Part shown: positions 19,001 to 25,325 of the stretch, one piece after another | How the letters are laid out: each line of letters starts with the position of its first letter | Position numbering within the stretch: the stretch's first letter is position 1 | Assembly: GCA_028687545.1 (NCBI GenBank) | Contig: JAQTZZ010000009.1 | Span: 1-64,000, forward strand | Source: Candidatus Wallbacteria bacterium | Lineage (GTDB): Bacteria; Muiribacteriota; JAQTZZ01 | Reading direction: 5' to 3' | Length of the DNA stretch: 64,000 nt | Made by a program: the position numbers and the translations under genes | The notes under the pieces: generated by a model | What the model saw: only the letters and a program-made list of their open reading frames with translations | Told to the model about the DNA's origin: nothing | Databases searched by the model: none

Positions 19001-20714
19001 GGGAACTTCTGTCCCCGGTCTGGACACCCTGAGTTTCATCCTTAAGAAAAAATTGAAGTATCACTATCAGATTTCCAGGGAAAACCTCGATCATGTCGTG
19101 GACAATCTTTTTTACCATACAGACAATCATGGTTTTTATGAATTTCTGTCCCTTGCCCTGTCTGAAACCGAGAAAACCATCCCGCTCACTTTCAAACAAT
19201 ATTCATTTCTGATAGCAACCTCCACCATTATTTCAAGGATCGAAGGAAAACGTGTTTTGATTCTGGCCGACGGTCTGCTTGGGGAAGCGATCCGCAATGT
19301 CCTGAAATGGCTGTATTACGTCGAAGTCGTTTCGTTTTTCCAGGGAACCGGGTACGAGGATTTTCTGAAATCACTTGAATGCATCAAAGACAGCATCCCA
19401 AGAATCATCGTGCTTGATTTTCCTCATTTTTTCGAACCAAAAGTGCGACAGGCACTGGACCGCCTGAAAGTAGACTACCGGTTCTCCCTGACCTATAATT
19501 TGCCTGAATTCAAGTGTTTCCTTCCTCAGGAGGCTGTCGAATTCACCTACGTCAAACTCAACTTTTCACTGCACCAGGAACTATCTCCCCTGTCCGAACT
19601 TAAGGATGGCAACGTACTCGACCTTAAGAATCTGACCATCACCCCTCAACTTCCTCTAGTGGAAAATCTCAGGCTGCTTGGTCTGCCTTTTGACATGAGT
19701 GAACTGGGCTTTTATCTTTCATCAGCGTCTTCCCTGGAAATATGCAGCACACCGGAGGACTGGGAAAACTTCCAGAACGGGGTTGAGTCATTGGATAATA
19801 TGCACTCTATCGATAAAATCAACCAGATGCTGCATGTTTTCCGTGGAAGAAACATGGTCATCAGCAGAAGGCTGCTCTCCAAAATCGTGAAGAACACACC
19901 ATTCTGGCGCGACTGTGAATCATTCATCAATTACCTAATCCAGGAAGGTGTTGTGGGGCAGGTCGTCTATCATCCGCCCTATCAAAAATTCCACTTGAAG
20001 CAGACTCTTAACACGCTTGTGATTGACCTCAACAACCCCTGCCTGGATTTAAAATCAGATGAACTGCTTTCCAACCAGACCATCCTCTTCCAGATCAGGA
20101 GTGGATTCGAACAGTCAAGAAAGAAGTGGCTTGAAGATTTCATGGCCGAAATTAAACTGCTCGAATTTCTGAACAGAGACCATGAACTGGCCTTCAAAAG
20201 GAAAAAATGCTATCAGCTTTCCTCCCTCCAGGCTGAGCTTTCGCTGCCGGCAGATCTGATCGAAAAAGTACTCCTCTGCCTGACGTCACTGGGATTTTTG
20301 TCTTATGCCCGGAAAAGCGAGGAAATCATGCTGGAAATCACAGCCAATATCTCACTGGTTATCAAATTCTGGCTCACTCAGAAAGAAATTAAAACTTTGC
20401 TGCTCGACAAATTCGTCAAAAGCCACGAAAACGACGACAGCCTGGACCTGCTGACTTTCTTCCGCTTCCTGCATCAGAAATTCGGAATCTCTGAACTGAT
20501 TCTTGAGGAATCGGTACTGGATCTGCAATGTCTGGAACTGGTGGAAGCTTCATTCGAGCAACCCTTCCTGGCTGACGGCTATACCCTGGAAATCCTAAAG
20601 GATCATCTCACGGTTCAGTCCCTGGAAAACATTCATCAGCAGCGCGTTAAACTTTGCAAGCTCCTGAAAAACAAGCTCAAGGAAGGGAAAAACAAGATTA
20701 CATTTACACCATGA
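15990..20714 (+). CDS. Giant TPR protein fused to a degenerate DinG-like exonuclease-helicase
   Basis: The 1574-residue protein opens with about ten TPR units (residues 20-360). Residues 370-515 align by eye to a DEDDh exonuclease (IYAVKRNGPFQIDT like IGAVKV; VLTFGQDFSEL like LVAHNAAFDL; TAALKKKVKTMIDLF like HRALADARATAELF), but all acidic ligands are lost (Ser454, Thr492 and others). Residues 560-790 follow DinG helicase. The P-loop position reads AVPLEQNLA, NFLCL keeps Cys647, and CQFSSHCEYY keeps Cys710 and Cys716 of the iron-sulphur motif. The DEAH box position reads ISFNFAAF. Residues near 1085-1175 resemble helicase domain 2 (KRVLILADGLLGEAI); the C-terminus looks winged-helix-like. It is predicted to be a non-catalytic scaffold; the assignment is inferred from motif order. 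Confidence 0.65.
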   Translation: MIYLFKLFDLLFSTNLYFFVRIEEISDLVSEHNFELAEKMLLQLQEDLKQLQYPQDFLAELYFYLSELYFKWNKPQNSLDYCLAALKISGSDEHLYRIGWIYLNSFRNTEKTLEYLERCLETNPHHYPSLKLLGEVYHELQNLDQAEKYLRLSLPLKKEAGSYLRIGEILLVKENYKEAFKFLRISHKLKPDNPEVNYYIGCTFLRANNHNKALHYFRQATYYDDQYIPAYFEIARIHQLIFSETDKAIIAYNKILELMPENEEALYQLAQIFCRSKKNYHKALFLLFKLLKKDPSHSQSLLLMSEIYEQCYNYSLALKYLGQLEIESAEIKSRIAEIQFRLCNWQRAEELYIELYQKGLIEFENKIKKIVLFPHTRIATFLAFKKEQDSLNIYAVKRNGPFQIDTLMLRLLKTAPTEDIFYTFEPFDFSLEEGFLILSRWLSSPVLTFGQDFSELSDLCREAQLELPLKGSRLDDFLYSIYGKDDFKELETAALKKKVKTMIDLFQGSLKKIRDSHLLVSLFSKLPELSPLAHLPQVVFKPNFLAELLTLPAEETSRPVETALIPQELTAFLNQPNFEGSWRVLAVPLEQNLAVVSLLKEQAERKKVMFAVIAKDRGEFHQAYHLLSRAFTAETLGFSIEPDNFLCLSRLSELIKNNAYPTELFYLICWYRTAVPRLFPFIPEQAFKYYPQLSRVLLLLSATERDHENCQFSSHCEYYQNLLALKNKKIVLFSLQSYHREIVKPSLIPGCSALISFNFAAFPKISFLRSSFALLKMEANLLYWHQALFAKGEEAIKFGEEKILKIKENLLEVKRILNSIHNHYFLPEEYLDLDSLKVKFPFLYFSLLDALLPLLSSLKEFGEFLFCTQIIREQEDEIISLIDSLNDFLYKNAYRSLRLSKNIEETEFLNLLEINYHQIGSSFNNLIFVENHLTCQQLKALEKQCPGKKLSIYDAGVPRAELPPAMDWETVEFFEPEIKYLFRNRLTHFWVDFYKFHLQALFSAGTSVPGLDTLSFILKKKLKYHYQISRENLDHVVDNLFYHTDNHGFYEFLSLALSETEKTIPLTFKQYSFLIATSTIISRIEGKRVLILADGLLGEAIRNVLKWLYYVEVVSFFQGTGYEDFLKSLECIKDSIPRIIVLDFPHFFEPKVRQALDRLKVDYRFSLTYNLPEFKCFLPQEAVEFTYVKLNFSLHQELSPLSELKDGNVLDLKNLTITPQLPLVENLRLLGLPFDMSELGFYLSSASSLEICSTPEDWENFQNGVESLDNMHSIDKINQMLHVFRGRNMVISRRLLSKIVKNTPFWRDCESFINYLIQEGVVGQVVYHPPYQKFHLKQTLNTLVIDLNNPCLDLKSDELLSNQTILFQIRSGFEQSRKKWLEDFMAEIKLLEFLNRDHELAFKRKKCYQLSSLQAELSLPADLIEKVLLCLTSLGFLSYARKSEEIMLEITANISLVIKFWLTQKEIKTLLLDKFVKSHENDDSLDLLTFFRFLHQKFGISELILEESVLDLQCLELVEASFEQPFLADGYTLEILKDHLTVQSLENIHQQRVKLCKLLKNKLKEGKNKITFTP

Positions 20715-21886
20715 AATACCTGGATTATCAGTTCGACAGAATACAATTCAATGGCCTTGATCTGTCTTCCCGGCTGGCAGGGATTCCAACCCCATCTTTT
20801 CTATATTTCCCCGAGAGATTCAAGGACAACCTGAGGCAGATCGACCAAAATCTGTCGAAATTAAAGATCCAGGCCTTTTATGCTTACAAAGCAAATTATT
20901 ACCAAAGTCTGATTCCTGAAATTATCAGAACCGGAAGCGGTGTTGAAGTGATGAGCGGCCAGGAACTGAACTCTGTCCTTAAACTGGGTTTCAATGCCTC
21001 TCGAATCATTTTCAACGGTGTCGGGCGAAGCAGTTCCGCCTTGGAACAGGCGATCAGACTGGGTGTAGACGCCATTGTCGCCGACAATCCAGCCGAGCTT
21101 GACCTGATCGCTGGAATCAGCAAAAAACTTTCCCGGGAAACATCCGTTTTCTTTCGTTTCTATCCTTTCTGGGAAAGCAAAATCATTCCCAGAAGCTTTA
21201 TTCCAAAATTTTACAAGCTTGGAATCCAGGACCAGGACGAACTTGCAGCGATGCTTAGCATAATCGGAAAAAATCCTCTGCTGAAGTTGAGAGGCCTGAG
21301 TTTTCACATCGCGGTAAAGGCTCTGACTTCCAGTCTGCATTATGAATCACTGATTCTGATTTATCAGACGTTCCTGGAATTGAAGAAACAGCAGCCCTTT
21401 CTTGACACCATTTCCATCGGCGGCGGTTTCGAATCCAGATACCTGCTGGAGCGTCAGGGGATGGACATAACCACGCTTCTGAAACCGGTCTCTGAGTTTA
21501 TCAGAGGCAAATCTGAAATCAGACGTCTGATCATCGAACCAGGCCGATATCTTGTCAATGATTGCTTCCTTGGACTGGCTTCTGTCCTGAATGTGAAAAA
21601 AAACTTCCCCGGCATCTGGTATCTGCTGGATCTGGGGACTAACGTGCTTGTCCCCCGCCCCAATGCCTATTTCGAGATCTACCCGCTCCGCTGGAAAAAA
21701 GGCCCGCTTTATACCTCATCTTTCGGAGACGGACTCTGCTCGTCCAACAGTGTCATCGCCAGAAATCTATATCTTCCAGAACTTCAGTCCGGTGATCAAG
21801 TGCTGATCGCCAATTGCGGTGCCTATACCATGAATCAGGGCTCCAATTTCGGCTATCCTTTGCCTGAGATCCAGGAAATATGCTGA
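20711..21886 (+). CDS. Group IV PLP-dependent decarboxylase (DAP/ornithine/arginine decarboxylase family)
   Basis: This 391-residue fold-type III decarboxylase resembles LysA and related amino-acid decarboxylases. Lys60 in FYAYKANYY is the PLP Schiff-base lysine. The phosphate-binding IEPGRYLV and GGGF motifs are present, and Cys343 in FGDGLCSSNS aligns with the catalytic Cys of the opposite subunit. ANCGAYTMNQGSNFGY matches the C-terminal barrel. Two deviations stand out: SFHIAVKAL replaces the usual HIGSQ loop and CSSNS replaces CESxD, so the substrate may not be diaminopimelate. The ATG at 20711 is used; upstream sequence overlaps the preceding gene by 4 bases only from this start. Confidence 0.82.
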   Translation: MKYLDYQFDRIQFNGLDLSSRLAGIPTPSFLYFPERFKDNLRQIDQNLSKLKIQAFYAYKANYYQSLIPEIIRTGSGVEVMSGQELNSVLKLGFNASRIIFNGVGRSSSALEQAIRLGVDAIVADNPAELDLIAGISKKLSRETSVFFRFYPFWESKIIPRSFIPKFYKLGIQDQDELAAMLSIIGKNPLLKLRGLSFHIAVKALTSSLHYESLILIYQTFLELKKQQPFLDTISIGGGFESRYLLERQGMDITTLLKPVSEFIRGKSEIRRLIIEPGRYLVNDCFLGLASVLNVKKNFPGIWYLLDLGTNVLVPRPNAYFEIYPLRWKKGPLYTSSFGDGLCSSNSVIARNLYLPELQSGDQVLIANCGAYTMNQGSNFGYPLPEIQEIC

Positions 21887-21905
21887 AATAAAGGACGGCT
21901 CAAGC

Positions 21906-22736
21906 ATGAAGTTTAAAATTATTGTTGTTTCGCTCTGCTCGCTTCTGATTATTCTGTGGCTTTCCAGAACCAGTGAATACTGGAATAAAATACAAGTATC
22001 CAGTGCAGGAATGCAGTTGGATAAGTCCCGGTTTTCTGAAACTGCTGAATCGAAAATCATTGATCTGGGAAACGGAATCAAGATTGAATTCATCCGGATA
22101 CCTTCCGGTGAATTCGTGATGGGCAGCCGGACTTCAGGTACAGATGAGTCTCCTGAACGCAGGATCCGGATTTCCCGCGGATTCTATCTGGGAAAATTAG
22201 AAGTGACACAAGAGCAGTGGTGCTCCGTGATGAGCGTTAACCTCAGCAGTTCCAGAGGCGACAAAAAGCCTGCTGAAAACCTGTCTTTCGAAGCCTGCCA
22301 GGAATTCATCAGGATTCTGAACCTGCGCAACTTAGGAGTTTTCCGGTTGCCCAGCGAGGCGGAATGGGAATATGCCTGCCGTGCTGGAACCTCGACAGAA
22401 TATTATTGGGGAGACACTCTGGAAGAAGAGTACCTCTGGAGTTCAGAAAACAGCCAGAGCCAGTCCCATCAGACAGGGCTGAAAAAACCGAACCGGATCG
22501 GCCTCTATGACATGAGCGGTAATGTCTGGGAATGGTGCCAGGACTGGTACGCGCCATATCCCGGTGCAGCAGAAACCGATCCCAAAGGCCCTCACAGCGG
22601 TTCTTACCGGGTTCTGCGCGGAGGTTCCTATAGTGATGCCGGCACCTGCTGCCGCGCTGCTTTCCGGAATGGCTATGCTCCGACTGACTGGTTTCCAAAT
22701 ACAGGGATGAGATTGTGTCTCTGCGATGAACTATAA
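21906..22736 (+). CDS. Formylglycine-generating enzyme/sulfatase-modifying factor (SUMF1) domain protein
   Basis: The 276-residue protein has an N-terminal signal anchor (KFKIIVVSLCSLLIILWL) and one FGE-sulfatase domain. The domain motifs are IPSGEFVMGS, LEVTQEQW, RLPSEAEWEYACRAGT, GLYDMSGNVWEWCQDW, VLRGGSY and CRAAFRN. Such domains occur in true formylglycine-generating enzymes and far more often in proteins of other function (for example C-type-lectin-like folds and NirV-like proteins). No sulfatase gene is near, so formylglycine generation should not be assumed. It sits between the decarboxylase and the SGNH-TPR gene with short spacers (19 and 11 bases), suggesting co-transcription. Confidence 0.85.
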   Translation: MKFKIIVVSLCSLLIILWLSRTSEYWNKIQVSSAGMQLDKSRFSETAESKIIDLGNGIKIEFIRIPSGEFVMGSRTSGTDESPERRIRISRGFYLGKLEVTQEQWCSVMSVNLSSSRGDKKPAENLSFEACQEFIRILNLRNLGVFRLPSEAEWEYACRAGTSTEYYWGDTLEEEYLWSSENSQSQSHQTGLKKPNRIGLYDMSGNVWEWCQDWYAPYPGAAETDPKGPHSGSYRVLRGGSYSDAGTCCRAAFRNGYAPTDWFPNTGMRLCLCDEL

Positions 22737-22747
22737 CTGGAGGTAAT

Positions 22748-24520
22748 CTGCGCCAGAAACTTGTTACGTCTTTGCTGGGGTTTCTCTGTGGACTGCTGAT
22801 CCTTGAATTTTTTTTCCAGGCTGCCGGCCTGGTTGTGATTTTCCAAAGACCCTCAACAGGTAGCTCAGGCACTTCCGAACTACAGATTCTGTGCCTCGGG
22901 GATTCTTACACTTACGGACTGGGCGTCAAGAAAGGGGAAGATTACCCATCTCTGCTTCAGGAGTATCTCAGGGAAAAAGATCGGACAGCAAAATATCGGG
23001 TGATCAACGGAGGGCTTGGCGGCATCAATTCCAGAGTCCTCTTGAACAACCTGCCGAAAAACCTGGTTCTGTATAAGCCGGATATAGTTGCGGTGCAAGT
23101 GGGCGGGCAAAATAGAATGAATTTCACCGGATATAGTCCCAGAGACAATCGACTGAACAGCTTTCTGCTGTTTGTGACAAGGTATTCCAGAGTGTTGCGG
23201 CTTTGCAGAATGCTGGGACATAACATCGCTGATTCGGGAATAGACTTGAAACTGGCGATCTGGCGCGGACTGGAGGAAGGAATCCATTTCGCAGTCCGAC
23301 TTAAAACTGTTCGTCCGGAAGATTTCAAAACCGATCCGCAGAAAATCAGCTGCTCCATCGACTATTTCAGACTGACTGGAGAAGTGTGGAACCTGATCAG
23401 GAAAAAGGATCTGAACGGAGCCGGAACATATCTGAAATCAAAAGCACTGACAGAAATGGAAACATATGCGCAGGGCCTTTTATACCTGGTATCTGGGAAT
23501 TTCACCCAGGCCGATCTGGTTTTCAAGGAGGGTCTCAGAAAATTTCCGGGAAGCTGTTCTCTAGCTGTAGGACAGGGATTTGCGGCCATGGAGGCAGTCC
23601 ACCTCTATAAAGCTTTTAATTACTTCATGAACGGTCTGTCTCTTGATCCGAACGATACTGGAGCCATGTTTGGACTGGGATTCACCTATTTCCTCACCGG
23701 GAACCAGGAACTGGCTGAGCTGTGGATCAGGAAGTCGCTGGAGCTGGATCCGGCTAACTCCTGGAAGGACTACTTTCTGGGTAACCTGTATCTGTTGAAA
23801 AAGGATTCGGTTCAAGCCGAAAAATGCTTCAGAGACGGGATCACTGCCAGGCCTGAAATGCCTGAGAATTATACCTCTCTCGCTGAAATCTGCCAGCAGA
23901 CCGGAAGGCTTTCAGAAGCAGGTCTGTATTATGAGAAAGCCCTGGAACTCGGCATCTTTTTCCGCAGCGAGGGGAGTGAAGTGAATTACAGGCTTTCACG
24001 GATCAGGATGGAGCAGGATCCGCTGAAAAACAAGGAAGAAGGAAAGAAGCTCCTGCTGCGGGCAATCCAGCTTGACCCAAGCAACAACCGGGCTCTTTTC
24101 GATCTGGGCTGGTTTTATGCGGGAATCAAGGATTACAAACAGGCACTTGCCTATTTCGAACAGGGAAAGAATTATGAAGCTGCAGCCTGGACACGGAAGA
24201 TCCTGTCCAACCGTTTCAACAGCGAAATCGCTGCCGACTGGCTGGCCGGAGATCTGAGGGATATAGTGCGGATCTGCAGCAGGGCCGGGATCAAACTTTA
24301 TTTTGTGAATTATCCTGAGATGGATGTTCTGCCGATGAAGAAAGTCTCCGAAGAGCAGGGAATTTCCATGATCGATCTGACTTACGAATTCGGAAAGCTA
24401 TGGCAGAAGGGAGAACCCCGGGAGAACTACTTTCTGGCTGACCGGCATTGCAATGCGCTCGGAAACCGGGAAACTGCGCGTCTGATCGGTGAACGGATCC
24501 TGACTGATCTCAAAAAATAA
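22748..24520 (+). CDS. SGNH/GDSL hydrolase-like membrane-anchored protein with inserted TPR repeats
   Basis: An N-terminal hydrophobic anchor is followed by SGNH blocks: I (ILCLGDSYTYGLG), II (INGGLGGINSR) and III-like (VAVQVGGQNRMNF, where GxND becomes GGQN). A TPR region of about 300 residues follows (LDPNDTGAMFGLGFTYFLTG, LDPANSWKDYFLGNLYL and others). The catalytic Asp-His block ADRHCNALGN comes only at the C-terminus, so the hydrolase appears split by the TPR insert. The start is uncertain. CTG at 22748 has GGAGG 4 bases upstream and restores the full signal anchor, while TTG at 22772 gives 582 residues but lies 28 bases from the ribosome-binding site. Possible O-acyl esterase; substrate unknown. 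Confidence 0.75.
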   Translation: MRQKLVTSLLGFLCGLLILEFFFQAAGLVVIFQRPSTGSSGTSELQILCLGDSYTYGLGVKKGEDYPSLLQEYLREKDRTAKYRVINGGLGGINSRVLLNNLPKNLVLYKPDIVAVQVGGQNRMNFTGYSPRDNRLNSFLLFVTRYSRVLRLCRMLGHNIADSGIDLKLAIWRGLEEGIHFAVRLKTVRPEDFKTDPQKISCSIDYFRLTGEVWNLIRKKDLNGAGTYLKSKALTEMETYAQGLLYLVSGNFTQADLVFKEGLRKFPGSCSLAVGQGFAAMEAVHLYKAFNYFMNGLSLDPNDTGAMFGLGFTYFLTGNQELAELWIRKSLELDPANSWKDYFLGNLYLLKKDSVQAEKCFRDGITARPEMPENYTSLAEICQQTGRLSEAGLYYEKALELGIFFRSEGSEVNYRLSRIRMEQDPLKNKEEGKKLLLRAIQLDPSNNRALFDLGWFYAGIKDYKQALAYFEQGKNYEAAAWTRKILSNRFNSEIAADWLAGDLRDIVRICSRAGIKLYFVNYPEMDVLPMKKVSEEQGISMIDLTYEFGKLWQKGEPRENYFLADRHCNALGNRETARLIGERILTDLKK

Positions 24521-24547
24521 TTTTACAAACGCGGAAAAGCTTCGTTT

Positions 24548-24578
24548 TAATAAAAAATCCCCCTTGAACAGGGGGATT
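24548..24578 (-). terminator. Rho-independent terminator of tRNA-Gly
   Basis: Reading leftward, AATCCCCC and GGGGGATT form a perfect 8-base stem with a 7-base loop, followed by a T-rich run. It starts 9 bases past the encoded CCA end of the tRNA. Confidence 0.85.
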
Positions 24579-24586
24579 GGAGTGTC

Positions 24587-24662
24587 TGGAGCGGGAAACG
24601 GGGTTCGAACCCGCGACCCTCAGCTTGGGAAGCTGATGCTCTACCAACTGAGCTATTCCCGC
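24587..24662 (-). tRNA. tRNA-Gly, anticodon CCC
   Basis: This is a complete 76-base tRNA with an encoded CCA end. The acceptor stem GCGGGAA/TTCCCGC is perfectly paired. The D-arm is GCTC-AGTTGGTA-GAGC. The anticodon stem TCAGC/GCTGA encloses the loop TTCCCAA, giving anticodon CCC for GGG codons. The T-arm holds GGTTCGAAC with a 5-base stem and the discriminator base is T. A strong terminator follows, and a promoter match lies 211 bases upstream. Confidence 0.97.
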
Positions 24663-24756
24663 CTTCCCAGGATGCCTGCACTTCGCATTACTTCGTCGGT
24701 TCAGTCGGTCTCTTGTCGCCGTATGTCATTATACGGCTCTGGCGCGACCTCCCTCA

Positions 24757-24780
24757 CCTCCTCGTACTGCTCGTGCATTC
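24757..24780. repeat. 24-bp direct repeat, copy 1
   Basis: A 24-base sequence (minus-strand core GCACGAGCAGTACGAGGAGG) is repeated exactly at 24845-24868, 88 bases away, within the tRNA-Gly leader. Confidence 0.8.
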
Positions 24781-24844
24781 CTCCTGGCTACCTTACCTCT
24801 TCGTTCTGCGAACGAAATCGAGTTGGCATTAAAAGAAGCTTTCG

Positions 24845-24868
24845 CCTCCTCGTACTGCTCGTGCATTC
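24845..24868. repeat. 24-bp direct repeat, copy 2
   Basis: This is an exact second copy of the repeat at 24757-24780. It lies a few bases downstream of the predicted minus-strand transcription start. Confidence 0.8.
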
Positions 24869-24879
24869 AACTTGGACTA

Positions 24880-24908
24880 ATAATACCGATAGTGAAAATT
24901 GATGTCAA
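24880..24908 (-). promoter_or_regulatory. Consensus sigma-70 promoter reading toward tRNA-Gly
   Basis: On the minus strand TTGACA, a 17-base spacer and TATTAT form a near-perfect promoter. The only gene downstream in that direction is tRNA-Gly. The predicted start near 24873 gives a leader of about 210 bases. Confidence 0.65.
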
Positions 24909-24971
24909 ATAATTCAGGAAGAACTGAAATCGTTGAACTTTACAGTTTCTTGGAATTTCAAGGAATCTGCG

Positions 24972-25325
24972 TCAGGAGTTGCCGAGCGCCACGCTTTTTT
25001 TGCTGAAAATCTTGTTGATGACCTGATATTTGTCCAGAATTTTCCTCAGGTCAGGCGTTTTCTCCAGAGTCTCCACTCCCAGCAACAGCGACTGCATCTC
25101 ATCCTTTGAATCAGGAAAGATCTGATCCAGGTTGATCAGGCAGTAATTCCATTCGCTTTTTTCCTTGAGCGAAATCTCAAGTTTCCCGGGCAGCCTCTGG
25201 CTGTAGAAAACGTAGAAATTCGAGTAAAAATACCCGGCCGCAATAGCCACTGCAAACAGGAAGAAAATGGTTTTCCAGCTTCCTGAAGAGTCGTGTGTCT
25301 TAGGTTTTACCCTTGATGATGCCAT
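24972..25325 (-). CDS. Small single-pass membrane protein after the Ig-repeat genes
   Basis: This 117-residue protein has a basic N-terminus, one membrane segment (about residues 19-40, TIFFLFAVAIAAGYFYSNFYVF) and a helical C-terminal domain (LLGVETLEKTPDLRKILDKY). The start is ATG at 25325, preceded by GAGGAT. It overlaps the end of the 761-residue Ig-repeat gene by 26 bases and is last in that operon. It is not recognised as a known family; it may be an accessory factor for the Ig-repeat proteins. Confidence 0.7.
   Translation of the reverse strand: MASSRVKPKTHDSSGSWKTIFFLFAVAIAAGYFYSNFYVFYSQRLPGKLEISLKEKSEWNYCLINLDQIFPDSKDEMQSLLLGVETLEKTPDLRKILDKYQVINKIFSKKSVALGNS

Larger units (their letters stand above)
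24663..24879 (-). other. Non-coding leader of tRNA-Gly with direct repeats and hairpins
   Basis: This region of about 215 bases, between the candidate promoter and the tRNA 5' end, has no convincing gene. It contains two copies of a 24-base direct repeat and two hairpins (GCCGTAT/ATACGGC and TTCGTT/AACGAA). On the minus strand each repeat begins with ATG within GAATGCACGAGCAG; the nearer copy is preceded by AGGAGG and opens a 25-codon frame (MHEQYEEVREVAPEP...). These could be tiny leader peptides or coincidence. The region could equally be the processed 5' leader of the tRNA precursor. Confidence 0.45.

Noticed and set aside
21906-22736. True formylglycine-generating enzyme activating a sulfatase
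   Set aside because: The domain is present, but no sulfatase is nearby and the fold is shared by many other proteins.
24663-24879. CRISPR array
   Set aside because: Only two direct repeats of 24 bases, 88 bases apart, with no cas genes and no regular spacing.
24564-24902. A 112-codon plus-strand frame beginning MNRGIGVSGAGNGVRTRD
   Set aside because: It runs antisense through the tRNA-Gly gene and the repeat leader; such frames over tRNAs are common artefacts.
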